NCBI GenBank assembly: GCA_963747735.1
Contig: CAVVGE010000019.1
Location: 496,001-560,000, forward strand
DNA: 64,000 nucleotides
Origin: AP-15 sp963747735
GTDB lineage: Bacteria > Pseudomonadota > Alphaproteobacteria > ATCC43930 > CGMCC-115725
Direction of reading: 5' to 3'
This document shows, one piece after another, positions 1-7,676 of the stretch. Position 1 is the stretch's first letter. Every line of letters starts with the position of its first letter. The notes below the pieces were generated by a model. It was not told where the DNA came from, did not search any database, and saw only the letters and a list, made by a program, of their open reading frames with translations. The position numbers were made by a program, and so were the translations under genes.

Positions 1-734
1 GTGACCGAGGGGGCCGGGCCTTCGAGGCGAAGACCGAGCAGCCCAGGCATTGCCGACAGCAGGACCGAGCCGGCAGGCAGATACACGGCACCCGAGACCT
101 CGTGCGGCGAAGCGAGCGCGCGGCGCATTGCCTCGGCGGCGCCGGCCGCGTCGAGCCCGCCGAGCACCAGGGTGGCGGTGTGCTCGGGCCGCGGCAGCAC
201 CTTCAGCGTCACTTCCTCGAGCACGGCGAGCGTGCCGTAGGAGCCGGCCAGCAATTTGGGCAAATCGTAGCCGGTCACGTTCTTGACGACCTTGCCGCCG
301 GCCTTGAACACCTCGGCCCGGCCGCTGACCGCGCGAAAGCCGAGAAAATGGTCGCGCGCCGCCCCCGCCTTGACCCGCCGCGGCCCCGACAAATTGCAGG
401 CGATGACACCGCCGAGGGTCGGCCGCGCTTCGGACGTGCCGAGCAGCGCCCGCCAATCCGGCGGCTCGAAGGCCAGCATCTGCCCGTTTTCGCCGAGCGC
501 CCGTTCGATTTCATCGACCGGCGTCGCCGCCGCCGCGGTCAGCACCAGCTCGCTCGGCTGGTAGTCGCGGATGCCCGAAAGCCGCGAGAGGTCGAGCATG
601 CGCGGCGTCTGCATCGGGCGCCCGAGGCTGCGCTTCGAGCCGCCGCCGACGATTTCCAGCGGCTCCTCGGCGGCGAGCGCCTCGCCGACAGCTTCGCGCA
701 GTTCCTCGAGATCGCCGGGCGACGGCCGCGTCAT
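1..734 (-). CDS. glcE: Glycolate oxidase FAD-binding subunit GlcE (3' end outside window)
   Basis: Second FAD-binding subunit of the GlcDEF glycolate oxidase, which oxidises glycolate to glyoxylate. The reading frame starts at an ATG (MTRPSPGDLEEL) and stays open to the window edge, so the C-terminus is missing. An FAD-binding PCMH-type fold is visible: GGGSKRSLGRP near residues 31-40, GGVIACNLSGPRR at 108-120 and KNVTGYDLPKLLAGSYGTL at 151-169; these motifs are typical of GlcE. GlcD would be expected upstream, but the next gene on that side is a broken ATPase, and glcF would lie beyond the window edge. A related FAD-linked oxidase is the only realistic alternative. Confidence 0.88.
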   Translation of the reverse strand, partial: MTRPSPGDLEELREAVGEALAAEEPLEIVGGGSKRSLGRPMQTPRMLDLSRLSGIRDYQPSELVLTAAAATPVDEIERALGENGQMLAFEPPDWRALLGTSEARPTLGGVIACNLSGPRRVKAGAARDHFLGFRAVSGRAEVFKAGGKVVKNVTGYDLPKLLAGSYGTLAVLEEVTLKVLPRPEHTATLVLGGLDAAGAAEAMRRALASPHEVSGAVYLPAGSVLLSAMPGLLGLRLEGPAPSV

Positions 735-853
735 CCCGGCACGATGTCATCGCCGCCGCCGCGGCGCAATCTTTGGACAAAGCGCCCGCGCCTCAGCCCA
801 GCGGGCAAGGGCTCGGGATCGAGCTGTCGGTGCTCGGCGCTTTTTGGCTGGTG

Positions 854-1796
854 CTAAGAAGACGGCATCGTTCGCTTCATGAATCCGTCGAACAGCGGCA
901 CCGTAAACGCCGTATCGCCGTGCGCGGGGCTGTAGAGCATGCCTTTGCCGATCAGCGTGTTGCGGACCGGCGCCACGGTGGTGACCTTGCGTCGCAGCCG
1001 CTCGGCGATGTCGCCCGATCGATGCGGCCCTTCGCCCAAATCGGCCATCGCCCGCAAATAGCGCTTTTCGGTCGGGGTCAGCCGATCGAAGCGGACCCTA
1101 AAAAAGCTGGTGTCGAGCTCGGCGAGCGCGTGCGCCGTGGCGTGCTCGGCATCGCGGCCCCGGATCGGCGATTTCTCGGCGACATTCCAGCTGTGCTTGC
1201 CCCATTCCTGAAGAAAATAGGGGTAGCCCGACGTTTGCCGCAGGATTTCGGCGATGGCCCGCTCGTCGAACGAGACGGTTTCCTTTTCCGCCGGGACGCA
1301 GAGCGCGAGACGCGCGGCAGCCGGGTCGAGCCGATCGACTGCGGCAAGCTCGAACAACCGTTCGGCGTAGGATTTGGCCCGTCCGGATCGGCCCAAGATC
1401 TGCGGCAGGCCGGCGGCGACCATGGTGATCGGCACCTGAGCCTGAACGGCGCGATGAAGACCGCTGATCAGGGCCGCCAGCTCACTTTCGGCGACATATT
1501 GCAGCTCATCGACGAACAAGACAGCTACAGTCCCACGCGCGTCGGCGGCTCTGCCGATCTCGACCAGCAGCGCCGCCAGATCGGTTTCAAGGTCGCCGCT
1601 GTCGGCGAGGCCCAGCTCGGTCTTCCGGCGCTTCGATCTGAGCGGTGGCAAATCCTCGGGCCTGGGCGTCGCGCTGCACCCGGTTTAGCAATACGGTTTT
1701 GCCGACGCCGCGCAGGCCATAGAGAATAAAGCTGCGGGCGGCCAATTCCGGTGGCGGGGTGCGGCGCCCGGCGCGTAGGGGTTGAGGCGCGGATCC
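854..1796 (-). pseudogene. AAA ATPase (COG1672-like), decayed by deletions and frameshifts
   Basis: Remnant of a STAND/AAA-type ATPase. The family's N-terminal signature is visible as LNPYAPG in one frame, followed in the next frame by TPPPELA, which is joined directly to RSFILYGLRGVGKTVLL (Walker A). After IEAPE the frame changes again and resumes at ELGLADSGDLETDLA, then VLFVDELQYV (Walker B), the sensor-like region and the conserved tail SPAHGDTAFTVPLFDGFM. By comparison with the family I infer that about 25 residues before Walker A and about 70 after IEAPE are lost. The C-terminal 265 residues are one open frame, but without Walker A they cannot form a working ATPase. The truncated 5' end abuts the 63-bp palindrome. 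Confidence 0.75.
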
Positions 1797-1859
1797 AATT
1801 ATAAGGAGCTTACTGCGGTTTATCGATTTTCGATAAGCTGGGGTAAGCTTGTTATAATT
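1797..1859. repeat. 63-bp AT-rich interrupted palindrome
   Basis: Symmetric about base 1828. Arm pairs are AATTATAA/TTATAATT at the outer ends, AGCTTAC/GTAAGCT in the middle, and TTATCGA/TCGATAA around a TTT centre. It sits just downstream of the lpd stop codon and at the broken 5' end of the ATPase remnant, and is strikingly AT-rich for this genome. It could be a terminator-like hairpin for the lpd transcript, a MITE-like element, or an end of the sequence that replaced the ATPase start. No T-tract follows it on either strand. Confidence 0.7.
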
Positions 1860-1872
1860 CAACCAGCCCGCG

Positions 1873-3271
1873 TCACATATGGATCGCGCGGCCGTCGGCG
1901 GCGAGCGCGGCTTCTTTCATCGCCTCGCTCAGGGTCGGGTGGGCGTGAGAAGTGCGGGCGATGTCCTCGGCCGAGGCGCCGAACTCGATCGCCAAGGCGG
2001 CCTCGGCGATCATCGTCCCGGCGTCGGCGCCGATGATGTGCACGCCGAGCACCCGGTCGGTGGCGCTGTCGGCAAGGATTTTGACAAAGCCCTCGGTGTC
2101 GCCGTTGGTGCGCGCCCGCGGCGTGGCGGTGAACGGGAACTTGCCGGTGCGGTAGGCAATGCCCGCGGCCTTCAATTCTTCCTCGGTCTTGCCGACAGAG
2201 GCCGCCTCGGGCGAGGTATAGACCACCGCCGGGACCGCGTCGTAATTGAGCTGCGGCTTTTGCCCGGCGAGCCGCTCGGCCACCGCAACGCCTTCGTCCA
2301 TCGCCTTGTGCGCCAGCATCGGCCCGCGGACCGCATCGCCCAACGCATAGATGCCGGGGACATTGGTGGCAAACCCGTCATCGACGGCGATGCGGCCCTG
2401 TTCATCGCAAACGACCCCGAGCGCGTCGAGCCCGAGGCCATCGGTGAAGGGACGCCGCCCGACCGCGACCAGCACCGCATCGGCGGCGAGGCTCTGCGGT
2501 TCCGCACCATCGAGCTCCAGCGCGAGCGCGCCCTCGGTGTCACGGATGCCGGCGAGCTTGGCGCCGAGCTTGAACACGATGCCTTGGCGCGCCAGCGCGC
2601 GCTGCAACGTGCGGCCGAGCTCGGCATCCATATTCGGCACGATCCGGTCGAGCATCTCGATAACGGTGACCTTGGCGCCGAGCCGCCGCCACACCGAACC
2701 CATTTCGAGCCCGATATAGCCGCCGCCGATGACCGCGAGCCGCTGTGGCACATGGTCGAGCGCCAACGCTCCGGTCGAGGTGAGGATACGTGTCTCGTCG
2801 ATCGCGATACCGGGCAACGGCGTGCTTTCCGAGCCGGTGGCGATAACGACCGCACCCGCCTCGACCTCGCGCACCCCGCCAGCTCGCGCCGGTCACGGCA
2901 ACCCGCCCCGGTGCGGCGATCCGCCCTTTGCCCTTGAGCCAGTCGATCTTGTTTTTGCGAAACAGGAACTCGACGCCGCGGGTCAAGCTCGCCACGACCT
3001 CGTCCTTGCGCCGCATCATCGCGCCGAGGTCGAGCCCGACCTCGCCGGCCACGACGCCATGCGCGGCCAAGGCCCCCCGCGCCTCGGCGAATTTCTCCGA
3101 GGATTGCAGCAATGCCTTTGACGGGATGCAGCCGATATTGAGGCAGGTGCCGCCCAGTGTCGCCCGGCTCTCGACGCACGCCGCGGTCAGGCCGAGCTGC
3201 GCCGCGCGGATCGCCGCCACATACCCGCCCGGCCCCGCCCCGATCACGACGACATCGTAACGCTCGGCCAT
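1873..3271 (-). CDS. lpd: Dihydrolipoyl dehydrogenase (E3), one frameshift as read
   Basis: Flavoprotein E3 that reoxidises the dihydrolipoyl group of SucB in the 2-oxoglutarate dehydrogenase complex. The N-terminal part begins MAERYDVVVIGAGPGGYVAA (FAD-binding Rossmann motif) and carries the redox disulfide as GGTCLNIGCIPSKALL. The C-terminal part has the NAD motif VIGGGYIGLEMGSVW and the His-Glu catalytic tail SHAHPTLSEAMKEAA. The two halves are in different frames: a run of four G on the coding strand (2874-2877) appears to carry one G too many, and removing it restores VTGASWRVREVEAGAVV. The total would then be 465 residues, normal for the family. Either a sequencing error in a homopolymer or a real mutation explains this. 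It is separated from sucB by a plus-strand island. Confidence 0.9.
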
Positions 3272-3719
3272 CGCTCTATCGAACACCGGGCCGGTAGGAG
3301 GTTTCAACGTCTTCTTGGCATTTTCCGATCGGACGGCGCTTCTCGCCAACCCGTCGCGGCGCTCTCCCGCGCCGCCAGGGCAGCGGGAGAGTGAGAAGAT
3401 GATAACGGCGCAGCGTGCCCGGCCGACCCTTCGCCAAGGGGCGATCGGGCAACCCGCAGGGCGACCGGGCGGTGACGGGCCAAATATTAACAATTCCCGC
3501 GGCGGCCGCGCGGCATCGCGCAATGGCTGCAAATGCTCGCATTCAATGGTAAATGCCGGTCTCGACGATATTGCAGCTTTCACTAAAATTAAATGCATCG
3601 ATAATAATACATTGATTTATTTAGATTAAATCGCGATCACTATTTTTGAGATTGATTTCGCCAGCGACCGGTTATTGTCGGAAGCGCGACAAAAGCAAGC
3701 TCAAGGGAGGAGATCGTCG
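3272..3719 (+). promoter_or_regulatory. Divergent intergenic region with AT-rich promoter candidate
   Basis: Region between the lpd start (minus) and the glycine-rich gene (plus). The part next to lpd is GC-rich. From about 3540 to 3660 the sequence becomes sharply AT-rich and holds an inverted repeat GATTTA/TAAATC (3614-3619 and 3627-3632, 7-nt spacer), which could be an operator for the downstream gene. A clear ribosome binding site, GGGAGGAG, precedes the ATG at 3720. No -35/-10 pair is convincing enough to place. Confidence 0.35.
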
Positions 3720-4634
3720 ATGAAGCACTACCTTTTGGCCGGGACCTCGGCGCTGGCGTTGCTGGCCGGGGTGGCCGGCGCGCACGCCACCACCTTCAAT
3801 TTCACCGGGGCGGTGGTCGACTTCACGGTCGCAGTGACCGGGACCTACAACATCACCGCCGCCGGCGCCGAGGGCGGCGGCGGCAACGGCCCCATCGGCG
3901 GCCTCGGGGCGCTCGCCGGCGGCGCCGTGTTTCTGACCGGCGGCACGGTGCTCGACATCGCGGTCGGCGGCGGCGGCGGTGGCGGCGCCTATCCGGGTGG
4001 TGGTGGCGGGGGCGGCAGCTTTGTCTACGCCTCGTTGTCCGCGCCGCTGGTCGTCGCCGGCGGCGGCGGCGGGAACGGCGGCTTGGGCGACGGCGGGCCC
4101 GGCCAGAAGGGCAAGGACGGACAGAACGGCGGCGGCGCCAGTGCCGGGGGCACCAACGGCAAGGGCGGCGGTGGGGGCGGCGGCGGCTACACTGGCGGCG
4201 GCTACACTGGCGGCGGCGGCGGCGGCTTCTTCGGCAATGGCCGCCCTGGCGCCGGATCGTTCTCCGGCGGCGGCGGCGATGGGCCGCCGAGCTTCGCCGG
4301 CGGCGCCGGCGGCTTTGGCGGTGGCGCCGGCGGCTTTGGCGGCGGCGGCGGCGTCGGCGGCTTAGGCGGCGGTGGCGGCGGCGGCGGCGGCTATGCGGGT
4401 GGCGGCGGCGCCGACGGCTTTGGCGGTGGCGGCGGCGGCGGCGGCTCGTTCCTCGCGGCGGATTTCACCAACCCCGAGCTGGTGACCGGTGGCGCCGACA
4501 ACAGCGCTTACAGCGGCAACGGCTATGTGACGATCAACCTCGTTCCGCCGGCCGCGGTGCCTGAGCCCGGCAGCCTCAGCCTTGTCGCCGCCGGGCTCCT
4601 CGGCCTCGGCCTCGCCCGCAAGCGGCGCGGCTGA
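3720..4634 (+). CDS. Glycine-rich PEP-CTERM sorting-domain protein
   Basis: Predicted secreted and exosortase-processed surface protein of 304 residues. The ATG at 3720 is chosen because of the strong upstream Shine-Dalgarno and the signal peptide MKHYLLAGTSALALLAGVAG. After it comes a short beta-type segment (TTFNFTGAVVDFTVAVTGTY) and then about 200 residues dominated by Gly-Gly runs with scattered aromatic residues, resembling the bacterial Gly_rich/ALK-LTK glycine-rich domain (polyglycine-II type). The C-terminus is a classical PEP-CTERM tag: VPEPGSLSLV, a hydrophobic helix and the basic end ARKRRG. By family knowledge the tag is recognised by an exosortase, and an exosortase A gene lies at 50.3 kb in this window. 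It is followed by a decayed tandem copy. Function beyond surface display is unknown. Confidence 0.85.
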   Translation: MKHYLLAGTSALALLAGVAGAHATTFNFTGAVVDFTVAVTGTYNITAAGAEGGGGNGPIGGLGALAGGAVFLTGGTVLDIAVGGGGGGGAYPGGGGGGGSFVYASLSAPLVVAGGGGGNGGLGDGGPGQKGKDGQNGGGASAGGTNGKGGGGGGGGYTGGGYTGGGGGGFFGNGRPGAGSFSGGGGDGPPSFAGGAGGFGGGAGGFGGGGGVGGLGGGGGGGGGYAGGGGADGFGGGGGGGGSFLAADFTNPELVTGGADNSAYSGNGYVTINLVPPAAVPEPGSLSLVAAGLLGLGLARKRRG

Positions 4635-4683
4635 GCCGAACGGGGCATTTCGAGCAAAACCACAAGCTGGGAGGAGATCGTCG

Positions 4684-5548
4684 ATGAAGCACTATCTGTT
4701 GGCCGGGACTTCGGCGCTGGCGTTGCTGGCGGGTGGCCGGCGCGCACGCCACTACCTTCAATTTCACCGGGGCGGTGGTCGACTTCACGGTCGCAGTGAC
4801 CGGGACCTACGACATCACCGCCGCCGTCGCCGAGGGCGGCTAGGACTTGGCGCCCGCGGCGGCCTCGGGGCGCTCGCCGGCGGCGATGTGTTGCTGGCCG
4901 GTGGCACGGTGCTCGACATCGCGGTCGGCGGCGCCGGTGGGAACGGCGGCGCTCTGGCAGCCTGGCGGCGGCGGCGGCAGCTTTGTCTACACGTCGCTCG
5001 CCGCGCCGCTGGTCGTCGCCGGTGGCGGCGGCGGCGCGGCTTCACTAGCGGCGGTGGGTCCGGCCAGCAGGGCAAGGACGGTCAGAACAGCAGCGGCGGC
5101 GCCGGGGGCACCAACGGCAAGGGCGGCAGCGGCGGCGGCTATTACGAGTTCAACGGCGGCGGCGGTTTCTTCGGCCCTGGCGGCCCTGGCAACGGAAAGC
5201 ACTCGGGCGGCGGCGGTTTTGGGCCGACGACCTTCGCCGGCGGCGGCGGCTATGCGGGTAGTGGCGGCGGCGGTTTTGGTGGCGGTGGCGGCTTTGCAGG
5301 CGGTGGCGGCGGCGGCTATGCGGGTGGCGGCGGCGGCTATGGCGGTGGCGGTGGCGGCGGCTCGTTCCTCGCAGCCGTATTCGCCAACCCCGAGCTGGTA
5401 CCGGCGGCGCCGACAAGGCGCGAACAGCGGCAACGGCTATGTGACGGTGGAGCTCGTCCCCGCCGCCGTCCCCGAGCCCGGCAGCCTCAGCCTCGTCGCC
5501 GCGGCATTTGCCGGCCTCGGCCTGATCCGCCGACGGCGGCGCGGCTGA
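4684..5548 (+). pseudogene. Decayed tandem copy of the glycine-rich PEP-CTERM gene
   Basis: Starts 964 bp after its neighbour with the same leader (GGAGGAGATCGTCG then ATG) and the same signal peptide MKHYLLAGTSALALLAG. One base is missing straight after this (the neighbour has GGGG where this has GGG), shifting the frame. The shifted frame reaches a TAG at 4841. Homology returns in the first frame (GLGALAGGDVLLAGGTVLD), then switches frame near 4955, 5040 and 5405, ending with an intact PEP-CTERM tag (VPEPGSLSLVAAAFAGLGL, RRRRRG). Five frame changes plus a stop mean it cannot make the ancestral protein. Its Gly-rich core differs from the neighbour in repeat number and order, so it has diverged as well as decayed. 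Confidence 0.75.
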
Positions 5549-5624
5549 GCCGGGCGGGGTTGCACAACCGGCCGGCGCCTGCGAGGGTGCCGGCGATCGC
5601 CTTGCTCGCTCATCCGGGACCGCG

Positions 5625-6447
5625 ATGCAGAACGGCGTCCATTTCATCTCCGGCCTGCCGCGCGCGGGCTCGACCCTGCTGGCGGCGTTGCTGCGCCAGA
5701 ACCCGCGCTTTTCGGCCGGGATGACGAGCCCGGTCGGCAGCTTCTTCAGCGCGATGCTGCGCGAGACGAGCCAGAGGAACGAAGCCGCGGTCTTTATCGA
5801 CGACGAATTGCGCCAGCGGCTGCTGCGCGCGGTGTTCGAGGCCTATTACGCCGAGATCCACCCGGAAAAGGTGGTGTTCGACACCAACCGGCAATGGACC
5901 ACGAAATTGCCGGCGCTGACCCGGCTCTACCCGGAGGCCAAGGTGATCTGCTGCGTGCGCAACCCGGCCTGGGTCATCGACAGCATCGAAAACCTGGTCC
6001 GGCGCAACGCCTTCGAATTGTCGGGGATCTTCAGCTACGATCCGGGCGGCACGGTCTATTCGCGGGTCGAGGGGCTGACCGGCCCGACCGGCATGGTCGG
6101 CTTTGCCTTGAACGCATTGCGCGAGGCGGTCTATGGCGAGCATGGCGACCGGCTGCTGCTGGTCCGCTACGAGAGCCTCGTCGTCAACCCGCTCGGCACC
6201 CTGGCGGCGATCTACGATTTTGTCGGCGAGCCGCTTTTCACGCCACGACCCGGAGCACATCGAGCCGTGCTGGGACATGATCGAGTTCGATCTGCGGCTC
6301 GGCACGCCGGGGCTGCACGATGTCAGGAGCGCGGTGCGCGCCCGCGAGCGCCCGACGGTATTGCCGCCCGATCTCTTCACCCGCTACGAAGGCCTCGCCT
6401 TTTGGCAGGACCCGGCGCAGCTGCCGAATACCGTGCGGATCGTGTAG
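5625..6447 (+). CDS. PAPS-dependent sulfotransferase family protein, one frameshift as read
   Basis: Predicted to transfer sulfate from PAPS to an unknown acceptor. The N-terminus shows the 5'-phosphosulfate loop as FISGLPRAGSTLLAALLRQN (residues 8-27), and the 3'-phosphate region as VICCVRNPAWVIDSIENLVR. Homology is continuous to DFVGEPLF, then continues in another frame as RHDPEHIEPCWDMIEFDLRL to the stop at 6447. A single extra base near 6240-6245 accounts for the break; correcting it gives about 273 residues, normal for this short bacterial family. The gene is convergent with sucB, with four bases between the stops, and follows the PEP-CTERM pair in the same direction. A role in modifying surface glycans is possible but only inferred. 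Confidence 0.8.
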
Positions 6448-6451
6448 CGCG

Positions 6452-7666
6452 CTACAGATCGAGCAGCAGGCGGGTCGGGTCTTCGACGCATTCCTTGATG
6501 CGGACGAGAAATCCGACCGCCTCGCGGCCATCGACGACGCGGTGGTCGTAGGAGAGGGCGACATACATCATCGGCCGGATCTCGATTTTTTCGCCTAGCG
6601 GACTTGACCCGGAGATCGCGACCGGGCGGCGCTCGATCTTGTGCATGCCGAGGATGCCCGATTGCGGTGGGTTCAGGATCGGCGTCGAGAGCAGCGAGCC
6701 GTAGACGCCGCCATTCGAGATCGTAAAGGTGCCGCCCGACAATTCGGCGATCGACAATTTGCCCTCGCGCGCCCTTTTGCCGAACTCGGCGATCGCCTTT
6801 TCGATCGCGGCAAAATTCATCCGGTCGGCGTCGCGCAATACCGGCACGACGAGGCCCTGCCCGGCGCCGACCGCAACCCCGATGTCGTAATGGTTCTTGT
6901 AGACGATGTCGTCGCCGTCGATCTCGGCGTTGACCGCCGGAATTTCCTTCAACCCGACGATCGCGGCCTTGACGAAGATCGACATAAAGCCGAGCCGCAC
7001 GCCGTGTCTTTTCTCGAATGCATCGCGCCACCGCTCGCGCAACGCGATCACGGCACTCATGTCGATTTCATTGAAGGTGGTCAGCATCGCCGCGGTGTTT
7101 TGCGCCGCCTTCAGCCGCTCGGCGATGCGCCGTCTGAGCCGCGTCATGCGCACCCGCATCTCGCGCTCGGATTGGGGCGCGGAGGCCGCCGGCGGCCCCG
7201 GTATCGGAGGCGGCGCAGGGCGCGTGAGCGCCGCCGCTACATCCGCCTTGGTGATGCCGCCCGCCGGGGCCGGTAGCGCCGATCCCGCCGCGTCGAGCCC
7301 GCTCTCTTCGATCAATTTGCGCACCGCCGGGCCGGCGCGCTCGCGGGCGTCGCCGCCATCGGCTTCGCGCGGTGCGGCACCCTCCTCGCTGGGCGTGGGT
7401 TGCGACGCCGGTCGAGGGGCCAGTGCCACACCTTCGGCGATCCGTCCCAGCAGCGCGCCCACCGGCACCTCGGCGCCCTCATCGGCCAGGATCTCGGTCA
7501 ATGTCCCGGCCGCCGGCGCCGGCAATTCGAGCGTCGCCTTGTCGGTTTCGAGCTCGACCAAGGGCTCGTCGCGCGCGACAGCGTCGCCCGGCCGCTTCAG
7601 CCATTTCGCGACCGTCGCCGCGGCGATCGATTCACCGAGGCTCGGCACCTTGATTTCGGTCGCCAT
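6452..7666 (-). CDS. sucB: Dihydrolipoyllysine succinyltransferase E2 of 2-oxoglutarate dehydrogenase
   Basis: E2 core of the 2-oxoglutarate dehydrogenase complex, transferring succinyl from SucA to CoA. The 404-residue protein has the lipoyl domain at residues 1-75 with the lipoylated lysine in ELETDKATLELPA, an Ala/Pro-rich linker, a peripheral subunit-binding domain (AVRKLIEESGLDAAG) and the catalytic acyltransferase domain. The active-site motif near the C-terminus is ALSYDHRVVDGREAV, containing the HxxxDG histidine and aspartate. The start is the ATG giving MATEIKVPSLGESI, 10 bases after the sucA stop codon, so the two are cotranscribed. The open frame is undamaged, unlike sucA and lpd either side of it. 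Confidence 0.95.
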   Translation of the reverse strand: MATEIKVPSLGESIAAATVAKWLKRPGDAVARDEPLVELETDKATLELPAPAAGTLTEILADEGAEVPVGALLGRIAEGVALAPRPASQPTPSEEGAAPREADGGDARERAGPAVRKLIEESGLDAAGSALPAPAGGITKADVAAALTRPAPPPIPGPPAASAPQSEREMRVRMTRLRRRIAERLKAAQNTAAMLTTFNEIDMSAVIALRERWRDAFEKRHGVRLGFMSIFVKAAIVGLKEIPAVNAEIDGDDIVYKNHYDIGVAVGAGQGLVVPVLRDADRMNFAAIEKAIAEFGKRAREGKLSIAELSGGTFTISNGGVYGSLLSTPILNPPQSGILGMHKIERRPVAISGSSPLGEKIEIRPMMYVALSYDHRVVDGREAVGFLVRIKECVEDPTRLLLDL

Positions 7667-7676
7667 CGCCGGCCCG

